Under the pieces are notes generated by a model. It had not been told where the DNA came from and made no database searches. It saw only the letters and a program-made list of their open reading frames with translations. Below, in pieces: positions 45,801-50,222 of a stretch of 64,000 bases of DNA (within the stretch, counting starts at the first letter, position 1; every line of letters begins with the position of its first letter). The stretch covers positions 16,787,438-16,851,437 of the forward strand of contig CM069598.1 in NCBI GenBank assembly GCA_035771175.1, written 5' to 3'. The translations under genes were made by a program, and so were the position numbers. The stretch is from Paratinospora sagittata (taxonomy: Eukaryota; Streptophyta; Magnoliopsida; Ranunculales; Menispermaceae).

Positions 45801-48004
45801 TGAAAACATTGTGAAGGATGTATCTGGTGCTGGAATTCTATTTGCACCAAGGCACCAATGCTTCAGAAGTACAAGACCTGTTGGTGGGTATTTTGCAGAG
45901 GCAGTTACAGATCTAAGGGAACTGAAAGCATTTGCCCGCATATTTGGCGGCTATGGTGTTGACAGGCTGGACAGGATGATGAAAGAACACACAGCTGCAC
46001 TTTTAAATTGCATTGATACAGCCTTGCGGTCTAACCGTGAGGCACTTGAAGCAGCAGCTGGAAGCATGCATTTTGGTGACAGGCTAGAAAGAGAGGCAAA
46101 TTTAAAGCAGATACTGGACTTGGATACAGTAGTAGAGTTTTGCATTCAGGCGGGGCAAGCACTAGCTTTTGATCAGCTCTTAGCAGAGGCTGCTGGAGCT
46201 GTTCTTCAAAAAGGTGCACCTCTGATATATTCACTGCTGGGTACGGTAGTCAAGCATTTACCTGATGAGATACCTGAAAAAGCTGAAACTAGGAGATTGA
46301 GGTGGGTGGCAAACAGCATCGGTGGTGTTGATGATCATGATTCAGAATGGGTGAGGTCAATTTTAGAAGATGTTGGTAGTGCCAGTGACGGTTCATGGAG
46401 CTTGCTACCATATCTATTTGCTTCTTTCATGACCTCAAACATCTGGAACACAACTGCCTTTAATGCCGATATCGGTGGCTTCAATAACAATATCCACTGC
46501 TTGGCTAGGTGAGTATGCTTCTTTAGGCATAATTTAATGAAAAGCTGGTTTTGACTAGTTAAGAATCAATATGAAAACTTATTTACTTCATCCACTGGGC
46601 TTCAAATCTAGTTTTCCCACAATTTCAATTATTTATTGCCTAATGTTGCTGGCGCAGGTGCATCAATGCTGTCATTGCAGGGAGCGAGTTTGTTAGAGTT
46701 GAAAGGGAACAACAACAGAAGCAGATGCTCTCTAATGGACATGCTGATGAGGCTTTAGAGCCTGAAATACAAAGCCGTTTGTCAGTTGAAGCAAGCATTA
46801 AGTCTTCAATGCAGCTTTTCATTAAATGCTCTGCTGGAATTATACTGGATTCTTGGGGTGAGAGTAACAGGTAAGTTTGATTATGTTTTTGAATAAGTGG
46901 TGGCATATGTTGAATATCCAGAAGATGTCATTCTTCTTATGTGTTCTTAAGATGAAATGACAAATAATTTTCATATCCATTTGATGAATTAAGTTATTGC
47001 AGCTCTGAAATGATAATAGAAGCTCAAGGTTTCTGTCAAACTTTCAACATTCTTTAGCCATATGTAGTACTTACACACTTGAAAATTTCTTTTTAGTTAT
47101 TACAGCATAACATACAGTATTTCATGTAGCAAATTTTAGACAGAAAACATTCTTATAAGATTTTTGTCAGAAAATTATGATTTCACAAGTCAAATGGTCA
47201 GCTTTGCCAACTGGAAGTTCTGTAATCAAGTCAGATCACTGTAGTTTCCCCAATGCATCAAGCATATCTTCACAGAACTAGTCTTCTAATGTCAAGTGAC
47301 AAGTCTTGCACCATCTAAAAAGTTACACTATTCTATTTGCTCAAGAAAGCCATGAGAAAAATAATTGGCCTTGATAATTTGACCAGTATTGGTCTCTTTT
47401 TCTTGTTTTGCTTACAACTAAAATAATTTGATTTCTACTTTTTTTGCTTGACAGTTGAAACTTCTGCACAATGTTAATTGTTAACCTGCTCCTCGTTTTG
47501 ACCAACAGGTCTCATCTTGTTGCCAAACTGATCTTCCTTGACCAGCTCTGTGAATTATCTCAACATCTTCCGAGAAGTACACTTGAAGCCCACATTCCTT
47601 ATGCTATTCTCCGTTCCATATATAGCCAATACTATGTGAACTCACCATCCACTCCACTGGCATTGCTAAGCCCATCACCCCGACAATCACCTGCTGTGTC
47701 TCTTGCACACTCGTCACCTGCATTCCGACAAAACTATGGTGATTCATCACCTCAAACAAGTACATATGATTCAGGTTACTTCAAAGCATCAACTCAGGGC
47801 CAGGACCATCTTTATGACACTAGTAGTGGGAGCCTGCATAGCAGTGATTACAGCAGACAACGAAATGTTCGCCGCTCTGGTCCACTGGAGTACAGTTCAA
47901 GCAGGAAAGTGAAGTTTGTTGAAGGCTCTTCTTCAGGGAGTACAGGCCGAAGTCCATTGCCAAGGTTTGCAGTCTCAAGATCCGGTCCTTTATTGCACAA
48001 GTAG
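3801..48004 (+). CDS. NAP1: NAP1/GNARLED, SCAR/WAVE complex subunit (C-terminal two thirds, 12 exons)
   Basis: NAP1 (Nckap1 family) is a large cytoplasmic scaffold that pairs with SRA1/PIR in the SCAR/WAVE complex and activates ARP2/3 actin nucleation; plant mutants have distorted trichomes. Twelve exons with GT-AG borders join in one frame: 3801-3911, 4076-4154, 15822-16015, 25538-25683, 27967-28048, 28203-28313, 33301-33426, 33513-33652, 33734-33830, 45517-46508, 46658-46870, 47509-48004. They encode 928 residues with family landmarks in order: MVFSALALAQSEVLWYFQH, RGYALSYLSSSAGRIRFLLG, RKDWLSILMIVTS, SIMGGLEGLINILDSEGGFG, YMRECILGNFRRRLL, GGYGVDRLDRMMKEHTAALL and the Ser/Pro-rich end PRFAVSRSGPLLHK. 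The ATG at 3801 is internal: it follows an AG acceptor, and family proteins (about 1,400 residues) continue upstream. No stop or frameshift interrupts the joined frame, so the gene looks functional despite its repeat-filled introns. The identification rests on recognised family sequence, not on a search. Confidence 0.95.
4956..5269 (+). repeat. 5' LTR of copia element
   Basis: Starts TG and ends CA. It contains two tandem copies of a unit of about 60 bp ending in a TTTTATAGGATCT motif, a TATA-like TTATATATATTC at 5164-5175, and an A-rich AATAATAATAATAAAAAAGG stretch that could serve in poly(A) signalling. Confidence 0.93.
5270..5281 (+). other. Primer binding site (initiator Met-tRNA type)
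   Basis: TGGTATCAGAGC directly abuts the CA end of the left LTR. It is the standard copia primer site complementary to the 3' end of initiator tRNA-Met. Confidence 0.95.
5305..5814 (+). pseudogene. copia GAG N-terminal region with two frameshifts
   Basis: The capsid part starts at ATG 5305 (MTKYGNTSP). It shifts frame near 5320-5340 into the frame reading NSGNSTIGGSESVAPLITSH, KLNGHNYLQWSQSVMMFV and AKEIWDAARETYSS. It shifts again near 5755-5765, after which FKFLLGLNKELDQVKSRVLG leads into the long frame. Copia GAG is normally one frame with the rest, so both shifts are damage and this copy cannot make a full polyprotein. Confidence 0.8.
5815..7890 (+). pseudogene. copia GAG C-terminus, protease and integrase, ends at in-frame TAG
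   Basis: This open stretch carries the CCHC knuckle CDHCRKPGHLRETC, the aspartic protease site WIVDSGASDHMTG, the HHCC zinc region (HYRLGHP... CEICQLAKH) and the integrase catalytic triad in HSDVWGPS, KTDNAKEY and TPQQNGVAERKN. A proline-rich linker follows. It ends in the TAG at 7888-7890. The same frame continues without further stops into the reverse transcriptase, so one nonsense mutation separates the halves. Confidence 0.9.
7891..9612 (+). pseudogene. copia reverse transcriptase and RNase H, open but cut off by upstream stop
   Basis: Same frame as the preceding stretch. The reverse transcriptase starts at WKQAVNAEIEALEKNDTWV, with [40 protein letters not shown] and the catalytic YVDDIILTGD. 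RNase H shows DADWAGDLVDRRSTSG, SSAEAEFRAL and DNQAAISIAKNPVHHDRTKH, then ADIFTKPLPR and the stop TGA, which overlaps the polypurine tract. A typical HGDL motif reads NEFL here. All catalytic residues I can place are present. Confidence 0.9.
9611..9619 (+). other. Polypurine tract of copia element
   Basis: GAGGGGGAG directly precedes the right LTR and is the expected plus-strand primer site. Confidence 0.9.
9620..9933 (+). repeat. 3' LTR of copia element
   Basis: Same length as the left LTR (314 bp), with six substitutions between them and no indels. Four of the six fall in the first of the two tandem units of about 60 bp. It is followed by TTTTA, the target-site duplication. Confidence 0.93.
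10042..10604 (-). mobile_element. 5'-truncated L1 LINE, 3' end of ORF2
   Basis: Bounded by the 12-bp direct repeat catggctatttt (10030-10041 and 10605-10616). Read on the minus strand it carries the C-terminal zinc-binding part of ORF2 (FSNEVWSRWCLHFPVMSG, CLAVLWSLWKERNNW) and ends GTTTCTTTAAAAAC plus a tail. Only the last 0.56 kb was copied, a typical 5' truncation. Confidence 0.85.
10617..11329. other. NAP1 intron sequence, nothing recognised
   Basis: AT-rich intronic DNA without a coding signal, clear repeat border or terminal inverted repeat that I can identify. Confidence 0.4.
11587..13306 (+). mobile_element. 5'-truncated L1 LINE inserted in RTE, hosting a solo LTR
   Basis: Exact 18-bp target-site duplication tattcatgtatccgttgt at 11569-11586 and 13307-13324. 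It contains ORF2 C-terminal sequence: GIGTIFSRNKALVGKWLWRF, IRFWEDLWCGNDTFRTLFPN and, after the solo LTR, YWCYLCRQEPESVSHLCWRC and LWKERNKRVF. The 3' end is TTAGTTTCTTTT plus A10. The coding strand has stops and frameshifts. Confidence 0.92.
12160..12696 (-). mobile_element. Solo LTR (537 bp) inside L1
   Basis: Starts TGTGGCGACC and ends GCGCTACA, flanked by the 5-bp duplication ACTTT (12155-12159, 12697-12701). No internal domains remain, so it is the product of LTR-LTR recombination. Read on the minus strand it begins TGTAGCGCCCC and ends GGTCGCCACA, which resembles Ty3/gypsy-type LTR ends. Lineage is inference. Its last 130 bp or so resemble 58015-58145. Confidence 0.88.
13371..13606. repeat. 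Dispersed repeat with CCCCTCACGTGCAGCCC motif (left part)
   Basis: Begins near ATTAGAAACCACTTTGCCC and AAAGCTATAGCTCGTAGGTGG and contains ACTCCCCCTCACGTGCAGCCCC. A matching AAAGCTATAGCTAGTAGGTGG recurs at about 15227. I recognise this as a common plant intergenic repeat but cannot assign its class. Confidence 0.35.
13607..15205. repeat. GC-rich AAGGCGCAAGGC repeat split by an L1
   Basis: Left part 13607-13800 has several AAGGC(G/A)CA units (13670s). The right part, 14935-15205, has GAGGCGCAATAGGTGCACC and CTCAAGGCACACTTGAGG. It lies inside the dispersed repeat that resumes at 15206. Weak terminal inverted similarity (AAGGCAC... / ...GCATGCCTT) suggests a non-autonomous DNA element; this is uncertain. 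Confidence 0.35.
13815..14930 (+). mobile_element. 5'-truncated L1 LINE, ORF2 C-terminal part
   Basis: Carries YRSPWKFISSVYSIFLPLTRLKL, FCWEDSW-like FWEDSWCGNATFQALFP, RRSSLHNKPIVEFVRDH, LHLGRNISPREEQEVASL and the tail VSKLSKGYALGDWRRGW. An in-frame TGA at 14101-14103 and further shifts break it. It ends ATGTTTCTTGTCAAAAA (about 14903-14919). I could not find a convincing target-site duplication. Confidence 0.8.
15206..15821 (+). other. Repeat remnant and intron end before NAP1 exon
   Basis: 15206-15300 resumes the dispersed repeat (CTCTAATACCATTTTAG, AAAGCTATAGC). The rest is AT-rich intron ending at the acceptor GTGCATGCAG (15812-15821). Confidence 0.4.
16016..16734 (+). other. NAP1 intron sequence, nothing recognised
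   Basis: AT-rich intron start (donor TCT|GTAAGG). No repeat or coding signal is recognised before the L1 target duplication at 16735-16751. Confidence 0.4.
16752..18623 (-). pseudogene. L1 ORF2 endonuclease and partial reverse transcriptase (inverted half)
   Basis: Begins MKILSWNIRGLGNAQKRR at 18623, the standard endonuclease start, with VIQETKRESF. Then 18239-17823 carries WCLAGAFNTPRF and KFTWSNMRASPICSRLDWFL, and 17801-17511 the coiled linker and KIKWLQEGDANSSFFHKML. 17462-17175 has the pre-RT part and 16965-16732 the RT motif VVLKIDFAKAYDSVDWGF. Stops and shifts divide it into five frames. In the GDFN position the endonuclease Asp is replaced (GAFN). Confidence 0.85.
18620..19160 (-). 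pseudogene. L1 ORF1 C-terminal fragment (inverted half)
   Basis: The open frame 19057-18620 encodes a Ser/Pro-rich, then Lys-rich, tail: RRMELKVRKIQKGKVMEGI and FKGPKHRDFLAKGSVNK. It ends just before the ORF2 start at 18623. The N-terminal RNA-binding part is absent because reverse transcription stopped here. Confidence 0.5.
19161..20470 (+). pseudogene. L1 ORF2 C-terminal part (forward half)
   Basis: Frame 19171-19974 encodes WEVVQRPMEKGGLGIGN, LWVQVISSKYG, RCPWKFISSLIPQF, SLHNHPIASFL and HVPSKVKVFGWALAHGRINT, ending in the zinc-binding CCVLCKKVG, where it shifts frame. The remainder (FHGREKSELQLWEDIKLKA) lies in another frame at 20120-20314. Confidence 0.85.
20491..20982. other. NAP1 intron sequence, nothing recognised
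   Basis: AT-rich intronic DNA following the L1 target duplication. No repeat class is recognised. Confidence 0.35.
20983..21147 (-). mobile_element. Au-type SINE copy
   Basis: Read on the minus strand: GGGCGGGCCTTGGGGAAA, a tRNA-like head with the B-box-like GGTTACGAGTTC (about 21087-21098), then GGAAACAACC-type and AAGGTTGCATACATTAT segments. This order of landmarks is that of the widespread plant Au SINE. It is diverged. Assignment is from memory of the family. Confidence 0.6.
21148..21937. other. NAP1 intron sequence with low-complexity tracts
   Basis: Contains pyrimidine-rich (about 21500-21600) and A-rich (about 21780-21845) tracts. No element border is recognised. Confidence 0.35.
21938..23960 (+). 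mobile_element. 5'-truncated L1 LINE starting inside reverse transcriptase
   Basis: Starts in the RT motif KLDFVKAYDRVNWKFLDFVLK (about 21940). It continues with SIFINGRPRGKIKSKRGLRQG, the catalytic LQFADDIVIFVEG (about 22257), LRGSPSKLDFGEPVV, GNGGMIRF and the zinc-binding tail near 23480. It ends CTAGTTTCTTTTC plus an (AAAT)n tail. Several stops (for example 22449-22451) and shifts inactivate it. Confidence 0.88.
23969..24117. repeat. Hairpin MITE-like element
   Basis: The ends are imperfect inverted repeats of about 45 bp: left GTGAATGTGAGAGTGGAAATG and right CATCCACTCTTACATTTGC with AATTTATA-type outer ends. At about 150 bp with no coding capacity it fits a MITE. The superfamily is unknown. 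Confidence 0.5.
24336..24460 (-). mobile_element. Second Au-type SINE copy, internally deleted
   Basis: Shares with 20983-21147 the landmarks GGGTCAAT...ACAAG at one end, GAGGCTGTTTTTA..ATTCGAACTC inside and TAAGGCCTACCCTT at the other, on the same strand. About 40 bp are missing between them. Confidence 0.5.
24461..25537 (+). other. NAP1 intron end, nothing recognised
   Basis: AT-rich intron running to the acceptor ATAATTATTTCAG before the exon at 25538. Confidence 0.4.
25684..26365 (+). other. NAP1 intron sequence
   Basis: Donor CCAG|GTGCTT. AT-rich, with no recognised element up to the weak copia fragment. Confidence 0.35.
26366..26475 (+). pseudogene. Weak copia RNase H fragment
   Basis: One frame reads KKIDIKYLSIREFVENSTMH followed by VKYVHSF, which matches the pattern of copia RNase H C-termini (K-H-I-D-I-R... 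I-R-E... V-E-N-G). No other copia domain is visible next to it, so it is an isolated relic. Confidence 0.35.
27386..27800. repeat. Diverged direct duplication in NAP1 intron
   Basis: About 27386-27560 and 27607-27800 repeat the same series of words: TCTCTTAAAAT, GACTTCAAA/GCCTTCAAAG, GTATTTTCTTTC/GTATTTTGTTTTC, a G-rich run, GCTTCCACCATTAAATATCC and AGGAAGCCAGT. The second copy has a short insertion near TAAGCTTG. Confidence 0.6.
29070..31233 (-). mobile_element. 5'-truncated L1 LINE inside RTE
   Basis: Flanked by the 10-bp repeat gtttagcatt (29060-29069 and 31234-31243). It starts in reverse transcriptase (LYKIIAKVLANRLKGVLHE) with FKLDFAKAYDMVNWDFLDYV, RGLRQGDPLSSFLFT and the catalytic LQFADDTLIFLESN. 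It ends with the zinc-binding C-terminus (CWSCPFSREVWSRWC, LWSLWKERNRRVF) and a TAGTTTCTTTT plus A-tail. Frames are broken at about 30842 and 29990. Confidence 0.9.
31561..32374 (+). mobile_element. 5'-truncated L1 LINE inside RTE, opposite strand
   Basis: Flanked by the 12-bp repeat aatcccaccatt (31549-31560 and 32375-32386). It encodes WSPHYSGTFTSQSFFHHL, then AAHGKLSYADVLQKRF, WCCLCKKENETTRHLLLEC and WSMWKERNARIF, the C-terminal zinc domain of ORF2. It ends TTTGTTTCTTGTCAAAAAA. Confidence 0.9.
32675..32842. repeat. Tandem repeat, three copies of 56 bp
   Basis: Three head-to-tail copies at 32675-32730, 32731-32786 and 32787-32842 read as identical. The unit lies within the RTE endonuclease (the GGDFSGHVGKETLGYEMV segment). 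Because 56 is not a multiple of three, the expansion shifts the frame. Confidence 0.92.
33831..34329 (+). other. NAP1 intron start with short tandem repeat
   Basis: Donor GGGAG|GTTAGG. Three near copies of TGCTTAATCTTTTCTTT occur at about 33845-33890. The rest is unremarkable. Confidence 0.4.
34330..34806 (-). mobile_element. L1 LINE 3' end, cut by copia insertion
   Basis: Read on the minus strand it ends ATTGTTTCTTCTAAAA and encodes the LWLERNQRVF-type C-terminus near 34700. It stops at the copia LTR at 34807. The upstream portion may be 37868-39305, on the same strand beyond the copia block. Confidence 0.7.
34807..35225 (-). repeat. LTR of rearranged copia element, inverted copy
   Basis: About 420 bp beginning TGTTATGCG. 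The part at 34985-35225 is repeated in the opposite direction at 35517-35755 with few differences. It contains a perfect palindrome at 35111-35136 (11-bp stem gttggccgccc, loop tcgt). Confidence 0.8.
35111..35136. repeat. Perfect hairpin in copia LTR
   Basis: Stem GTTGGCCGCCC, loop TCGT, stem GGGCGGCCAAC. The other LTR copy (about 35617-35642) has the same hairpin with one mismatch. Confidence 0.85.
35282..35452 (+). pseudogene. copia RNase H C-terminus, plus strand
   Basis: Reads YIDVRFHFVREIVEGSILLQ, KIKTADNPADMLTKVV and FQHCLDLINISRA, then TAA. This is the end of a Tnt1-type copia polyprotein. It runs opposite to the GAG/protease/integrase fragment at 35742-36933. Confidence 0.8.
35517..35755 (+). 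repeat. LTR of rearranged copia element, forward copy, truncated
   Basis: Starts TGTGGAGGAGCCC after the RNase H fragment and has extra GGTGGA units. It stops abruptly at about 35755, where integrase sequence in the opposite direction begins. Confidence 0.78.
35742..36933 (-). pseudogene. copia GAG-protease-integrase fragment with GAG deletion
   Basis: Starts MSNAKLEVEKFNDTNNFGMW (36933), a Tnt1-type GAG head. After ENRLYLKKK it jumps in frame to the protease RWILDSGCSYHMCP, so the rest of GAG including the zinc knuckle is missing. The pre-integrase RLWHMRLEHDGEKALQTL and, in another frame (36092-35742), FCEHCILGKQTRVKF and VHTDVWGPSQ with FIDDFSRYAWVYTMK follow. It breaks at the LTR junction before the second catalytic Asp. 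Confidence 0.88.
36934..37510 (-). repeat. copia leader with GC-rich minisatellite
   Basis: Upstream of GAG, the leader at 37195-37490 is an imperfect array of units of about 30-40 bp sharing GATGAACAGTGT and CGGGCCGAAACG. It is strikingly GC-rich compared with its surroundings. No 5' LTR follows. Confidence 0.7.
37511..37867. repeat. GATTCG/GAATC-rich repeat
   Basis: Repeated words GGATTC, GAATCG and GATTCACA in both orientations at 37680-37850 suggest a decayed inverted-repeat element lying between the copia leader and L1 sequence. Its class is unknown. Confidence 0.35.
37868..39305 (-). mobile_element. L1 LINE, reverse transcriptase to zinc domain
   Basis: Minus-strand pieces: LGDLLSPFC and IHLQFADDTLFFLGV (39334-39122), LERKIKDLWWKGDRKG and AEPMEKGGQGMG (38832-38611), and the zinc motif WCVLCNQEG (37950s). 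Its upstream end is cut at 39305 by the A-tail of another L1. It has no 3' end of its own. Confidence 0.8.
39306..42860 (-). mobile_element. Long L1 LINE hosting a younger L1
   Basis: On the minus strand: linker LKWLKEGDAN-type sequence near 42480, pre-RT ITEVVKHNGDIIVEKQE (41938), RT palm remains (about 41400-41060), MLGLKVNMGKSQM, WPLKYLGLPLGGNPLAS, RWEVVQRPVEKGGLGMGN, and SPNYCCLCLQDGESMNHLLF in the C-terminus. It ends ATGTTTCTTCTCA plus a long A-tail (poly-T 39306-39322). Multiple stops are present. The 5' end near 42860 is approximate. Confidence 0.85.
41976..42439 (+). mobile_element. Short 5'-truncated L1 inside L1
   Basis: Flanked by the 16-bp repeat aaaagtttatggaaga (41960-41975 and 42440-42455). 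It encodes ELESVSHICWHCPFAYEVWS, LWSIWKERNNRVFH and LGLGDWLRGW, the ORF2 C-terminus. It ends TTTTAGTTCTTTTTAAAAA. The host L1 sequence continues on both sides in the opposite direction. Confidence 0.92.
42890..43126. repeat. GAGGC/AGGCTCA-rich repeat
   Basis: Dense AGGCTCACGCCTCA and GAGGCACAATGAGGC words resemble the GC-rich repeat at 13.6 kb. Related AAAGTGCCTCTC and CAAAACCCTTGCATGGG sequence appears at 44455-44575 on the other side of an L1. Confidence 0.35.
43127..44415 (+). mobile_element. 5'-truncated L1 LINE, ORF2 C-terminal part
   Basis: Encodes RSTWKFMSSLAAQL, RTFLFWKDTRIG, LHNHLIASFLL, WSLTSSGSFSCKSYFDKLID and AHIPFKVMVFG, then broken zinc-domain sequence. It ends TTCTTGTTTCTGCTAAAAAAAAA. 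No clear target duplication was found. Confidence 0.8.
44416..45516 (+). other. NAP1 intron end
   Basis: Repeat remnant to about 44600, then AT-rich intron with A-rich simple repeats near 44840-44870, ending at the acceptor CCATGCAG. Confidence 0.4.
45517..46508 (+). CDS. NAP1: NAP1 long internal exon (992 nt)
   Basis: This is the largest exon of the gene, about a third of the coding sequence in the window. It starts after ATGCAG with TAC ATG AGA (YMREC...) in phase 0 and ends GCT AG|GTGAGT, leaving two bases of an Arg codon completed by the next exon (R-C-I-N-A). Its 330 codons are uninterrupted. It lies directly after the 11.7-kb intron packed with L1 and copia remains. Confidence 0.95.
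46871..47508 (+). other. NAP1 intron, nothing inserted
   Basis: 638-nt intron (AACAG|GTAAGT to ACCAACAG) without a recognisable element. Confidence 0.6.
47509..48004 (+). CDS. NAP1: NAP1 terminal coding exon
   Basis: The exon opens after ACCAACAG with a base completing an Arg codon, then SHLVAKLIFLDQLCE. It continues into the low-complexity Ser/Pro tail typical of plant NAP1 and ends at TAG 48002-48004. The tail carries repeated SP/SS motifs. This tail is the least conserved part of the family. Confidence 0.93.
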
Positions 48005-48980
48005 GCACGTGAATGGGAAATGGCTTCTGTCAAAACACTGGTAAGTGCCGACTTCTCCCACAATGAGAGTTGATAATTTAACAATGGATTGGTCTTTTTA
48101 CATGGAATATTGGATGACAGTTATATGAACAATGGAATTTGGAATCAGGTCAGCTACCTCCAAATCTAGCTGAAATGAGCTGATTCCAATAGAAACTTGC
48201 CAGTTGCTCCTGGTACTCTGAAAGTAAAGTTTGACTTAAACCATCTAATGAATTTATGAGTCTTTAGATATCATCTAATGAATTTATGACTCTTTAGATA
48301 TCATCTGCACGCCTTTCACATGTTACATAGATCTGATGGAAATTGATAGATTGACTAATCAAAGTATGTGAGACTTTTAAATTTGAGGGAGTCTGCATTT
48401 GAATTTAACCATGTGAGTTGATAGAAATGCATTCAATTTGATTATATTTAGCAACATTTTATAAAAAGAGTAGCTTTAGTATTGGAAAAGAAAATTGATT
48501 TTCAAGCTAAAGTTATTCCCTTTGCAATTTATATTTTGACTCAAGCTTGCACGTTTGTTCATCATTCATTTGCCATTGTCTAATCTAAAGTTTGAATAGC
48601 TAAGTTCCATGCCATCTATGTGTGCTGAAAGTAAAAGAATGTTATTATACACAAGGAGAAACAACCCTGAAAATATTTTTTTTATTTTCAGATTTGTAGC
48701 AGAAAGTAACTATAGAAAATCAATGGGAGATCTGGAGGTGGGAATGACAGGATGATGCCTTACAACTTGGAATGGAATGACAAGATTTGAAGTGCACAAA
48801 TATTGAGCTCAACATTGGAAATGTATCTTCACTTGTTTTTGTGCCCAAAAGATGTTATATTGAGCTGTCCTCTTTCTTTCCCATGTTTGAAAGTCTTAAA
48901 AGGTTTGGGTATATGCGTCTTGTAACAATGTTCATGTGCTCCTGCCGTTTTCTTTTTATCAATATAATCTCTATTTTTTT
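48005..48980 (+). other. NAP1 3' untranslated region, probably with one intron
   Basis: No coding signal follows the stop. A good donor (CACTG|GTAAGTGCC, about 48041) and a T-rich acceptor (TTTTTTATTTTCAG, ending about 48691) suggest a 3' UTR intron of about 650 nt. The transcript may end near the AT-rich run around 48960. Two 33-bp direct repeats (about 48237-48302) lie inside the putative intron. The end point is inference. Confidence 0.35.
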
Positions 48981-49935
48981 ATTCTTATCTAATATTTATA
49001 ATTTTATATGCAGAGTTTGTGAGCCAACTTATTCATTGTTCCTCAATTTCATCCCATTGACTTGGGGTTTAACTGGGTTCCACTTTTTTTTTTTAAATTC
49101 CATGGACAAATCTTTCATATTGGAAGAGAAACTGATTTGAGAATGCTTTGCGTGATGTGCTGGTAGAACCTATTTCGTTGGAAAAAACCTAACAGAACCT
49201 TTTGAGTCTTTGACGCTGAATGTATCTCAAGGATAAAAACTTCCTAAAACTACATTTGGATAAATAATCACAGATGTACACCGAAAAGTGAGGCTATGTT
49301 TTTCACAAGTGAAAACATTTGATCCATCAATCAATGCTTTTGTAGAAACTTAGAAACTCACAACGTAAAAAGAGTAAAATCAGAAGAAAAAAATGTTTTT
49401 TTTTTAACCCCAACCGAACTGATTACAAATGGCAAACCCAACCAAACTAAATTTATTCAATTTGGGTTAATTGATTTAGCCAATTAACAAAGGAAGGGGA
49501 GGAAGAAAGGACAGTTATAAAAGATATATTAAATAATATAAAAAATAAAGTTAGTTTGGTTCAAGTTACTATTGGTTTTCAAGCCTTCAAACACAACCCA
49601 AAATCAAACCGATCAATTTTTCAAAAATCTAAACCAAAACCGAATTAAACCAAATACATCAATTCAATTTCACAATTTGAACAACCCACAAACACCCCTA
49701 GTAAAGGGGGAAAGTTGCGTTAAACTTCTTTAGATTAACTATGACATGAATCTTAATTATCAAACTGTAAAGCAAAAGGGAGTGGAGGATGCAAATCAAG
49801 TAGCCAATCCCATATAATTAAAAAAAAGACTTAGTTTAGTTGAATATAAACTTAAACTAGTAATGAGGTTTATGCTGACCACAGATAACAAATGGCCTAG
49901 TGTTAATTACCCAACTTGAAAGCCAAATGAACTTT

Positions 49936-49978
<43 letters not shown>

Positions 49979-50222
49979 CAAATAAAGGAATTTATCTTAC
50001 AACCAGCACCGGCTATTTGAGGCAATTCTCTGTTAATACATATATTGAGACTAGTACACCTCAAGGTTTATAAATTAAAAGGACTTTGGGAGTGTTATTG
50101 GGTAAAGATTTTCTAATAGCAACTAATGTAGATTTAGGAAGATTATATAATTTAAGTGATAACTTCATTTTGGTTACCCGAATTTTCCACTAAGCACATA
50201 ACCCGCAAGTCACTGGGTTGAT
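48981..50222. other. Region between convergent NAP1 and SRX genes
   Basis: The two genes converge tail to tail here. A CCAAACC/AACCGAA-rich stretch lies at 49400-49700. An RTE 3' tail (GCAAAAGGGAGTGGAGGATGC, then AATTAAAAAAAAGACTTAG) lies at about 49720-49850. A TA/GA microsatellite lies at 49936-49978. No gene is seen. Confidence 0.5.
49936..49978. repeat. (TA)n(GA)n microsatellite
   Basis: About ten TA units followed directly by about twelve GA units. Confidence 0.95.
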
